Below the pieces are notes generated by a model, which worked only from the letters and a program-made list of their open reading frames with translations, had not been told where the DNA came from and did no database searches. This document shows positions 38,579 through 45,001 of a stretch of DNA of 45,001 nt, piece after piece. The DNA lies in IMG/VR virus record IMGVR_UViG_3300043449_002207, positions 1 through 45,001 of that record; one strand, 5' to 3'. Origin of the DNA: a virus. Position numbers and translations under genes: made by a program. Position 1 is the stretch's first letter. Every line of letters begins with the position of its first letter.

Positions 38579-40882
38579 TTATTCATCGTCAAAGACCGGC
38601 TCTTTGGCCCAAGCTTTTCGAATATGACCATGCTCGCGAATGGTTTTATTTCGCCAACCAATCATCTTTAATATTTTCGTGATTCGTTGCTGAACAGGAC
38701 GAGTTAAATCCGCAGCTTCAATCTTGAGCGCGCCTTGAGCAAGGCTTCGAATGTCTGTTGCAAGAACCGATTGCCCAGTAAGCCAATCGCTTATGATGCT
38801 TTCCCAAGCGTCAGACTGCCTTCGTTTTTCTTGTTCTTCTTTTGCTTCAAGGGGAACAACCCACCACGATTCACCGGCCTTGAAACGAGCGACGGCTTCT
38901 GCGAATAGCTGTTCACGGTCTTGTTTTATTTTATCAAGAACAACGCTATGAACTCGGAAAGGCCAAAATCTGCGACCGCCAGTTGGGTCGTCGAGGTATT
39001 CATCCTCGTTAGTTGAGCCGCAGAAAATGCTCTGCCGTGGGAAAGCTTTTGTATAGCGCCCGAACGGCGGTCGAAAATTATCTGTTTTACAGGAGAGAAC
39101 TTTTTTAATTGTTTTAAAATCTGCCTTTGAGAAGGCGTCAAGCTCGCCAACTTCGAGAAGCATTTTTCCCTGCATGGCCAAGAAGAAATCCTTATTGGTT
39201 GGCGCTTCATTAGTTTCAGCAAACCATTTGCCGCCGATGATTTCAAGCGCGCTTGACTTGAACTTCCCCTGCCCGCCCTCAAGAATTATCATCGTATCGA
39301 CCTTGCAACCTGGCTTGAAAATTCTGGCGGCCATCGAAATCCAAAAGTTTTTCGAAGCAGCACGCGTGAACTCAGTATCAGCAGCGCCCATGCACTCAGC
39401 AAAAAACGATTCAATGCGCGGGACGTTGTCCCAAGTGAGAGTGTTCATCCAATCGCGGGGCTCGTTGCGAATATTTCTCTCAGCAAAAGCAAAGACCGAC
39501 TTACGAATCAACTCATCGTTGACTTTTGTGAGCCCGAGTTCAGATTGAAAATAAGAAGCGAGGTTTGTTTCGTCAGTCTCTCTCCATTCCCTCGGCTCTC
39601 CGCCGTCCCACCTGGTAAAAATTTTCGCATGGAATTCGTCCCACCAAATTAAATCCTTGAAGGCGGGAACGTGCCGCAGGAGCTTCAAGCATGAATCGAC
39701 ATTGACGACTGGCGCTCCTTGCCTTGTCGTGAGCACGCCCGCTTGGTCCCAAAGAGCTTGGAAGGTAATGTTTCTCGGCACGTCATCAGGAATCAATTGC
39801 ACGCTTGGAATGTTTTGATCGGGCTCTTGAATAACAACGGCTTCGCTTTTTATCACTCGATCAAGCGGAGTGATTTCGACTGGCACTGGCTTCAAGGTTT
39901 TAACTAAGGGCTTTGCCCAATCTCTGAACTTCGCAAAGTTCCAACCTTGAGCGAGCGCGTCTGCTGCGTCCCATCCGTCTTCTTCGACTCCAGAGACGTT
40001 GATGATTTTTATTTCTGGGCAATGAGGATAAAGCATTTCTGCAATTTGTTGCATTGCTTGATAGCCTGGTTGTCCCTCATAGGGAATAAGGTCGCCAACT
40101 TGAAGCCCTTTATCGAGCCAAACAGAATCACGTTCCTTTACTTTTTTCCTATCGGCATCGGGCCATAGTAAAATTTTGCGTCCGTAAAGGGGTCGCCAGT
40201 CGGTTTTTGTCACCGCCTTGGAGCCAGACATCCAACTCACAACGGTATAAATGGAAGTTAATTTTCTGGCAGCGTCGCAAGCCTTCTCACCCTCAACAAT
40301 TAATATAGGCTTGTCGGGCTTCAGTAATTCCAGTCCATAGATGGGGCGATTTTCTGGCCAAGCTTTTGCGACCCAAAGATTTTCACTCGACCAACTCCAG
40401 GGGCGGAACTCTTTGCCGTCTTCTTTGTCATAGCGTGCAACGTAAAATAAAAGCTTTGAGCTTTGGTTCTTGTATTCCCAAACAGTTGTTGGTTTAACTC
40501 CGCCCAAGCTAAGGCTCGGCGGGGGCGGAGCATCACGCGGGGGAACGACGAGCCTTGGCCCTTCAGTTTGTTGTCCGCCGTTGTTTCCGTTATGCCCATT
40601 CGTAAAATGAAACCTCTCCGCGAGTCTATTGAACGCTTCCTTTTGGTCGATGCGCTCAACCGCCGCATAGAGTGAGATTAAATCCCCACCCTTATCTTGC
40701 GTTGAGAAGTCCGCCCACATTCCAGTATCGACATTTACCTTGAGAGACTTGCCCTTCTCTCCGTTAAGAGAGCCAACTTCGTATTCTTTGCCTGACATTT
40801 TTCCGCCAGGAAGCCATTGCGGAATCAGTTCCCTAGAGCGAGACCTTAAATAAGACGCGAGACCTGGAAAATCTAATTTCAT
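38579..40882 (-). CDS. VirE-family primase-helicase with TOPRIM-like domain
   Basis: The 767-residue protein has three parts. Residues about 45-92 (MWADFSTQDKGGDLISLYAA) resemble the primase leader domain. PILIVEGEKACDAARKL (192-208) with LLWPDADRKK (238-247) is TOPRIM-like. From about 390 on it is VirE/PF05272-like, with NTLTWDNVPRIESFF, a P-loop GGQGKFKSS (536-544) and a late STNEDEYLDDPTGGRRFWP motif that is highly characteristic. It would unwind DNA and prime it for the host polymerase, since none is encoded here. It is coupled to the VRR-NUC gene before it. Confidence 0.88.
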   Translation of the reverse strand: MKLDFPGLASYLRSRSRELIPQWLPGGKMSGKEYEVGSLNGEKGKSLKVNVDTGMWADFSTQDKGGDLISLYAAVERIDQKEAFNRLAERFHFTNGHNGNNGGQQTEGPRLVVPPRDAPPPPSLSLGGVKPTTVWEYKNQSSKLLFYVARYDKEDGKEFRPWSWSSENLWVAKAWPENRPIYGLELLKPDKPILIVEGEKACDAARKLTSIYTVVSWMSGSKAVTKTDWRPLYGRKILLWPDADRKKVKERDSVWLDKGLQVGDLIPYEGQPGYQAMQQIAEMLYPHCPEIKIINVSGVEEDGWDAADALAQGWNFAKFRDWAKPLVKTLKPVPVEITPLDRVIKSEAVVIQEPDQNIPSVQLIPDDVPRNITFQALWDQAGVLTTRQGAPVVNVDSCLKLLRHVPAFKDLIWWDEFHAKIFTRWDGGEPREWRETDETNLASYFQSELGLTKVNDELIRKSVFAFAERNIRNEPRDWMNTLTWDNVPRIESFFAECMGAADTEFTRAASKNFWISMAARIFKPGCKVDTMIILEGGQGKFKSSALEIIGGKWFAETNEAPTNKDFFLAMQGKMLLEVGELDAFSKADFKTIKKVLSCKTDNFRPPFGRYTKAFPRQSIFCGSTNEDEYLDDPTGGRRFWPFRVHSVVLDKIKQDREQLFAEAVARFKAGESWWVVPLEAKEEQEKRRQSDAWESIISDWLTGQSVLATDIRSLAQGALKIEAADLTRPVQQRITKILKMIGWRNKTIREHGHIRKAWAKEPVFDDE

Positions 40883-41310
40883 TTAAGGAACTTTCCGCGC
40901 AACACGTTGGCCTGAAGTAACTCGACGCCGTCTTCGACCGACCATGCTATGCACGCAAGCCCGCCGTCGTTCTGAATACTTTTTATAAAATCAATTTGCT
41001 CTTGGCTAACTATTCCCTTGTCGTCTTTCATTTCGACGGCAGTAAATATCGCAAGCTTTCGCCCGAGCATTTCTTCGGTGATTGTAATTGGAGTCCATCC
41101 TATAGTGTCAGCACTTCCCTTGCAGAGTCCCGCATGAAGTGCGCGAGCGTGGCGAATCACCACGTCACCTGATAACACCTTAACGAATTGTTGCTTCTTA
41201 AAAAATTCTGCCTTTCCAATCCAACCCATGCCAGTATTGTTGCGAAACATACGCGCCCCTTTGCGCGAAGCCTCAATTAAAAATCTTGAGACGATTGCCT
41301 TCTCACTCAT
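40879..41310 (-). CDS. VRR-NUC domain nuclease
   Basis: I start at ATG 41310, which overlaps the methyltransferase stop (ATGA); an ATG 12 bases earlier is less likely. GSADTIGW (65-72, Asp68), FTAVEMK (89-95, Glu93-x-Lys95) and VSQEQIDFI (101-109) form the standard VRR-NUC active site of small Holliday-junction-type or flap nucleases. The 143-residue length is usual for phage stand-alone members. It probably resolves branched replication or recombination DNA before packaging. It is coupled to the primase-helicase gene. Confidence 0.88.
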   Translation of the reverse strand: MSEKAIVSRFLIEASRKGARMFRNNTGMGWIGKAEFFKKQQFVKVLSGDVVIRHARALHAGLCKGSADTIGWTPITITEEMLGRKLAIFTAVEMKDDKGIVSQEQIDFIKSIQNDGGLACIAWSVEDGVELLQANVLRGKFLK

Positions 41311-41858
41311 ATAGAACCCCACTGAGAGGCCATGGCGTCAGCAATTCCTTGATAAGTTCGCGAACGGTTTTTCCAGCGGTCTGCACTCGGCGGCATTTTG
41401 TGAACCTTAGGCTCGCGGCCCTCAACTATTTTTGTTGGAATTAACTTTGGAAGGTGCTTAAGCCAAAGGCAAGTCGCCTTAGTCTCCCCATGTCCGAACA
41501 TCCACGGTTGAATTATTTGATCGGGCTTTCGAATCTTACTTGAGATAATCGAGATAGGGTTTTCCAGAGCTATCATGGGAATTTTTGCGGACAATAATTT
41601 TTCAACAAAACTTAAGGCCAGCTTTTGTTCACTTTGTTTTTCTTTAAACCAGCGCGCACCTGAAACTGCAAGGTGAGTGCAAGGCGGATGGCTAACCATA
41701 ATGTCCCACCCCCCCCCTAAGACATTCAATACGTCATCTTGAATATGTTGGCCCTGTATTTCGCTCGGTAAAATATCGCACGACCAAGCGTCGTGTCCCA
41801 TTTTTTTGAAAGCTTCCCTGACAATGCCAGAAAATTCGCACGCAATTAAAACCCTCAT
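41307..41858 (-). CDS. C5-cytosine methyltransferase-like protein
   Basis: The 183-residue protein has an S-adenosylmethionine-like start (MRVLIACEFSGIVREAF), VSHPPCTHLAVSG (55-67, catalytic Cys60 in the PPC motif) and ALENP (97-101, in place of the usual ENV motif). It lacks the long target-recognition part and is much shorter than standard C5 enzymes, like many phage members of this group. It may methylate phage DNA against restriction. A run of eight G (41709-41716, read on the - strand) lies in its coding sequence at LGGGWD. It could be a slippage site. Confidence 0.75.
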   Translation of the reverse strand: MRVLIACEFSGIVREAFKKMGHDAWSCDILPSEIQGQHIQDDVLNVLGGGWDIMVSHPPCTHLAVSGARWFKEKQSEQKLALSFVEKLLSAKIPMIALENPISIISSKIRKPDQIIQPWMFGHGETKATCLWLKHLPKLIPTKIVEGREPKVHKMPPSADRWKNRSRTYQGIADAMASQWGSI

Positions 41859-41859
41859 C

Positions 41860-43230
41860 TTAACCCCTTTTCTTTCGAGCCATCATAATATGACGAGCCC
41901 ATAATCTCGGACGTTTATAGCCGCGCTCGGTTCCGAGCGCGATTAAATCGTCTTCTGTTTGAGCGGCGCCTTGTTGTTGGCGTGCTCGTCTTCGCAAAAG
42001 TTCTGGGTCGACTTCTTCTAAGTCCCCCTCGACTAAGTCAACTTCACGAGCTTTTGTTATAAATACAAGTCCGCAATATTCGCACTCAGAATTGCGCGCA
42101 GGTTGCGCACCAAAACATTTCGGGCAAACCTTAACTCCAATATTTACGTCGTCTTTTTTATTTCGATATCCTTCTGTTGTTAGAAGCCATTCGCGTTCCT
42201 CATCAGGAAGGCCGTGACGAATCACGTTCTGCGCATGATCTAAGATTATCGCGTGGTCTTTTCCTGGAAATGTCCGCAGCACGCGACCCCACCTTTGCAT
42301 TGCTGCCGACAAAGACAACGTCGGAGCCAGGTCGATAAGACCCTCAACCGCTGGAAGGTCGACGCCTTCGCCGAACAATTGACAGTTGAACACGACGAGG
42401 ATTTCTCCTGCTTCGAATCGCTCCAAGGTTTCGTCTCGTAAATTGGCGGGCGTATCACCGTCCACATGAGCCGCTGAAATTCCACGCGCTCGGAACTGGG
42501 CCACGACATATTCGGAATGTTCAATTGAGACCGCGAACCCGAGGGCGCGTCTGCCGCCACATTTTTTTTCGTATTCTTTGATTGCGTTTCCAGTGATGCT
42601 TGGTTTGTTGACAAGATTAACCAATTCCCCATGAACGAATTCCCCCATGCGAGTGTGAAGCCCTTGCGTATTGATTCCGCCTGGAGCAAAGAGTTTATAT
42701 TTTGAGAGATATTTATTTTCAATGAGCCAGGCAACGCTTGGGCCGTTGACCATAGTCGCGAAATATTTTCCAAGCCCGCGTCCATCAAGACGCACTGGCG
42801 TTGCGGAGAGTCCAACGTGATATGCGTTCGGATAAGCTGCAAAGATTTTTTCCCACGAGCCCGCAGCTATATGATGGCACTCGTCCCAAACGATAAATTG
42901 CGGAGCCTTCACCTTGCTCAAGCGATTTTGCAATGTCTGAATAGATGCGACTTGAATTGGCGCTCTTGGGTCGGCTTGAAAGTTGGCGGCAATGATTCCA
43001 TGATGGACGGAATCTTTTGCGAACGCCTTGGAACTCTGGCGAATTAATTCGCGGCGGTGATTTAAAAACCACGAGGGCATTCCCTTCTCGGCAGCAGACT
43101 TTAGCATGGAAACGGTGAGCGCAGTTTTGCCCGCGCCAGTTGGCGCCTGAATAAGAATAGACTTATGACCGGCTTTCATTTCTGCACGAGTGCGTTCAAT
43201 GATGTCGGCCTGATATGGCCTTAGCTCCAT
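41860..43230 (-). CDS. SF2 DEAD/DEAH-type helicase with C-terminal zinc ribbon
   Basis: The 456-residue protein shows SF2 motifs in order: Walker A APTGAGKT (29-36), DECHH (116-120), SATP (142-145), FGEGVDLP (286-293) and QRWGRVLR (312-319). A zinc ribbon follows at the end (CPKC 369-372, CEYC 383-386) and then a basic tail. It would unwind or remodel nucleic acid in replication or recombination. It is the first gene of the - strand replication operon, and no clear ribosome site precedes its ATG. Confidence 0.9.
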   Translation of the reverse strand: MELRPYQADIIERTRAEMKAGHKSILIQAPTGAGKTALTVSMLKSAAEKGMPSWFLNHRRELIRQSSKAFAKDSVHHGIIAANFQADPRAPIQVASIQTLQNRLSKVKAPQFIVWDECHHIAAGSWEKIFAAYPNAYHVGLSATPVRLDGRGLGKYFATMVNGPSVAWLIENKYLSKYKLFAPGGINTQGLHTRMGEFVHGELVNLVNKPSITGNAIKEYEKKCGGRRALGFAVSIEHSEYVVAQFRARGISAAHVDGDTPANLRDETLERFEAGEILVVFNCQLFGEGVDLPAVEGLIDLAPTLSLSAAMQRWGRVLRTFPGKDHAIILDHAQNVIRHGLPDEEREWLLTTEGYRNKKDDVNIGVKVCPKCFGAQPARNSECEYCGLVFITKAREVDLVEGDLEEVDPELLRRRARQQQGAAQTEDDLIALGTERGYKRPRLWARHIMMARKKRG

Positions 43231-43455
43231 TTACAGTTATTCAGCACGAGAGTTACTTCTCTCCTGCGCCCCTCTCCTTTAGACATTGCGCTATTAAACG
43301 TACTCAACCCACACTTAGCAAGTTCAACACGGAAAAATAATTCAACACGGAGAGACGAACGCGCTCGCGTCAAGAAAAAAATGATGGACTATTGCAAAAA
43401 TATTTTTCCTTCGTTAGCTTGGCCTGAAACCGAACACGGAATAACACGGAGAACT
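43231..43455. promoter_or_regulatory. Divergent control region with AACACGGA repeats
   Basis: This 225-base region separates the leftward replication operon from the rightward recombination operon, so it should hold promoters for both. Four AACACGGA words lie in it. I see no convincing -35/-10 pair by eye. A frame open from 43381 could extend the next gene upstream but lacks a ribosome site. Confidence 0.5.
43326..43450 (+). repeat. Four AACACGGA direct repeats
   Basis: AACACGGA occurs at 43326-43333, 43344-43351, 43433-43440 and 43443-43450. The first two are parts of an 11-base repeat TTCAACACGGA, 18 bases apart; the last two are 10 bases apart. The last copy supplies the GGAG that acts as ribosome site for the gene at 43456, so binding there could also affect translation. 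Confidence 0.8.
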
Positions 43456-43827
43456 ATGAACGAAGCAAAGCCCAATCCTATCTTTACCGATGCAGAAAAA
43501 AAAGTCAGACGCATAGACCCTGTCGAGGTTTATTTCGAACTCGGGCGCTATAAAATGCGCAAGTCCATTTATCATCCTGAACAATTAGCAGAGTTAACAG
43601 AGTATGAGCGCCGCGCCCTGCCAGCACTTTCAAAAAACTGTAAGCTAACCGACGACCTTATAGGAGCGGAACTCTTGCTTCACGAAAAGGCTTTTGAAGG
43701 TGCCATCAACGAACTGTTTAAGCGCGGCAATAAATGGTATCGCTGGAAGCGTCACGTTCCAACCTTGTTATGGTGGCTCGGCGGCAATATTTCAGGCGCT
43801 CTTTATTTTTATTTGGTGACTCGATGA
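43456..43827 (+). CDS. Hypothetical protein with hydrophobic C terminus (123 aa)
   Basis: I start at ATG 43456 because GGAG lies five bases upstream; the frame is open further up to 43381 without such a site. The protein is charged and helical (FTDAEKKVRRIDPVEVYFEL, then RKSIYHPEQLAELTEYERR) and ends with a hydrophobic, aromatic stretch (VPTLLWWLGGNISGALYFYL) that may anchor it in the membrane. It is coupled to the exonuclease gene by an ATGA overlap. No family is recognised. Confidence 0.6.
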   Translation: MNEAKPNPIFTDAEKKVRRIDPVEVYFELGRYKMRKSIYHPEQLAELTEYERRALPALSKNCKLTDDLIGAELLLHEKAFEGAINELFKRGNKWYRWKRHVPTLLWWLGGNISGALYFYLVTR

Positions 43828-44771
43828 TTGAAAGAATAATTCCACGAGACGAAACCCACTGGAAACAGCTTCGTCTTTTGGACATTACCTCAACCGAAGT
43901 GAGTGCGCTTTTTGGGCTCTCTCCATACGCCACTCACTTCGAAACTTTTCACCGTAAGCGCGACCAAGTAATAATTAATTTTGCGGCCAACGCTCGCATG
44001 AAGTGGGGGACTCGTCTCCAGAATTCCATTGCCGCAGGTATTGCCGAAGACAATGGTTGGCAGGTTCGCGAAATGAAGGAGTATGTTCGAGACCCAGAGA
44101 CGCGGATGGGCTCATCTTTTGATTTCGCGGTGGTCGAGAACTTGCCTGTCACGCCAGAGGCCAGCGCGCTTCACTCGCTTAAGGATGTTGCAATCCTTGA
44201 AATTAAAAACGTCGACGGCCTGGCCTTTCGAAATGGATGGGAGATTAACGGCGACGACATAGAGGCGCCTGCCCACATTGAACTTCAAGTTCAACATCAA
44301 CTCGCCCTGACTGGCCTGCCTGTCGCATACATTGGAGCGCTCATTGGCGGCAACGAAGTTAAACTCCTCAAGCGTGAGCCCGACAAAGCGGTCATCGCAA
44401 AGATAATAGACGCAGTAAAAAAGTTCTGGGAATCTATTCGCCTGAATTGTCCGCCCGCTCCCGACTTTGCACGCGACGCTGAGTTTATCTCAAAGCTTTA
44501 CTCCTTTGCCGACCCTGGCAAAATTGTTCCAGCTTCGGAGTCCGTCCGCCAGTTAGCGGAAACCTATAAACACTTTGGCGACATGGAAAAAGAAGCCAAG
44601 GCTCAGAAGGATGCAGCGAAGGCAGAGATACTTACTATCATTGGAGACGCAGAGAAGTGTAAGGGCGAAACCTTTACGATATCCGCCAGTGTTATCGGCC
44701 CCTCAACGTATGAAGTAAACCGCGAAGCCTATCGGACTTTTAAAATCAATTGGCGTAAGGTGAATAAGTGA
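43824..44771 (+). CDS. YqaJ-type viral recombinase exonuclease (RecE/lambda-Exo role)
   Basis: I use ATG 43824 (ATGA overlap); the frame is open 90 bases upstream inside the previous gene. Motifs of the PD-(D/E)XK YqaJ family: ITSTEVSALFG (21-31), a GSSFDF Asp (Asp100), ILEIKNV (Glu126-x-Lys128) and IELQVQHQLALTG (152-164). The helix after MKWGTR reads LQN where many members have Leu-Glu; this may be tolerated. The enzyme digests 5' ends of double-stranded DNA to feed RecT, which is encoded downstream past the HNH gene. The 315-residue length fits the family. Confidence 0.88.
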   Translation: MIERIIPRDETHWKQLRLLDITSTEVSALFGLSPYATHFETFHRKRDQVIINFAANARMKWGTRLQNSIAAGIAEDNGWQVREMKEYVRDPETRMGSSFDFAVVENLPVTPEASALHSLKDVAILEIKNVDGLAFRNGWEINGDDIEAPAHIELQVQHQLALTGLPVAYIGALIGGNEVKLLKREPDKAVIAKIIDAVKKFWESIRLNCPPAPDFARDAEFISKLYSFADPGKIVPASESVRQLAETYKHFGDMEKEAKAQKDAAKAEILTIIGDAEKCKGETFTISASVIGPSTYEVNREAYRTFKINWRKVNK

Positions 44772-45001
44772 TGGGAAACATGTCTCGGTTTATTTCAAAG
44801 TTTACTCCCAACTCAGAAGGCAAATGCTTTAATTGGAAAGGGACTTCCCTGCCTTCAGGCTATGGGGTCTTTTCATTGGGAACTCGAAAAGAAAAACGCC
44901 TTTATGCTCATAGGGTTTCTTACATGTTTTTTGTTGGCCCAATTCCAAAGGGAAAAGTTGTTCGTCATACCTGCGACAATCCGTCGTGCATAAACCCAGA
45001 G
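44771..45001 (+). CDS. HNH endonuclease, N-terminal part (continues at position 1)
   Basis: The ATG at 44771 shares one base with the exonuclease stop codon (TGATG). The start reads MGNMSRFISKFTPNSEGKC, then FNWKGTSLPSGYGVFSLG, the beta-hairpin front of HNH_3 proteins. The frame stays open to the window end and, past the 127-base overlap, to 337, giving 146 residues in all. This part overlaps the left copy over the repeat. Confidence 0.85.
   Translation, partial: MGNMSRFISKFTPNSEGKCFNWKGTSLPSGYGVFSLGTRKEKRLYAHRVSYMFFVGPIPKGKVVRHTCDNPSCINPE
44875..45001. repeat. 127-bp terminal direct repeat, right copy
   Basis: Identical to bases 1-127. It should be trimmed once when the genome is closed to a circle. 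Confidence 0.93.

Noticed and set aside
42246-42842. Second - strand frame (198 codons) inside the SF2 helicase gene
   Set aside because: The helicase frame has every SF2 motif in order; this overlapping frame shows none and is a frame shadow.
1-45001. Diversity-generating retroelement, as in phage BPP-1
   Set aside because: The capsid genes resemble BPP-1, but I find no reverse transcriptase frame and no template/variable repeat pair.

Overview
The window holds one complete tailed-phage genome, assembled as a circle. The last 127 bases (44875-45001) repeat the first 127 exactly, and an HNH endonuclease gene reads open across the join, so the unique genome is 44,874 bp. The structural proteins look like those of short-tailed phages of the BPP-1/epsilon15 type: a T7-gp8-like portal, a Bbp16-like capsid cement protein, a Bbp19-like protein, a gp7-type capsid protein, tail tube proteins, a T7-gp17-like fibre and three ejection proteins. 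Lipobox lipoproteins, signal peptides, a spanin-like pair and good Shine-Dalgarno sites point to a Gram-negative bacterial host. The host genus cannot be read from the sequence. I see no integrase, CI-like repressor, tRNA, CRISPR array, RNA polymerase or DNA polymerase gene, so a lytic phage that relies on host polymerases is most likely.

Layout. (a) 43456 through the join to 4199, + strand: a YqaJ-type exonuclease, an HNH endonuclease and a RecT annealing protein, then small early-type genes including a HTH protein, a zinc ribbon, a 25-residue membrane peptide and a Tad2-like (DUF2829) anti-Thoeris candidate. The run ends with a helical protein, a coiled-coil protein and a lipoprotein that may form a spanin pair. 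(b) 4196-6019, - strand: lysis genes, namely a peptidoglycan-binding M15 peptidase, a secreted transglycosylase-like protein and a membrane/coiled-coil protein; a small membrane protein lies alone on the + strand at 6109. (c) 6346-33374, - strand: one long late operon. In transcription order it encodes two unknown proteins, small terminase, a SEC-C zinc protein, large terminase, an Asp/Asn beta-hydroxylase-like protein, a GNAT acetyltransferase, portal, Bbp19-like protein, scaffold, capsid, cement, tail tubes, ejection proteins (the last 2462 residues long) and fibres. (d) 33375-33749: a 375-bp gene-free control region with nine GTTACA-type and three GTTAAC repeats, a candidate origin or operator region. 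(e) 33750-36706, + strand: eleven tiny genes, mostly linked by 4-base stop/start overlaps, including two Cys-rich lipoproteins. (f) 36680-38434: accessory genes (a small membrane protein, a secreted fibre-like protein, a permuted papain-like amidase and a lipoprotein). (g) 38579-43230, - strand: the replication module, with an SF2 helicase, a C5-cytosine-methyltransferase-like protein, a VRR-NUC nuclease and a VirE-type primase-helicase.

How it fits together: module g would unwind and prime DNA for the host polymerase. Exonuclease plus RecT would drive recombination, the terminase would package DNA through the portal, and the ejection proteins would enter the new host with the DNA. The giant ejection protein carries a zinc-metallopeptidase-like HETGH motif, an acetyltransferase-like loop and a conserved His-rich domain. 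It therefore resembles a polyvalent protein that acts in the cell at the moment of entry. Tad2 and the small early genes are the likeliest place for further counter-defence functions. All family names come from motif recognition by eye, with no database search.
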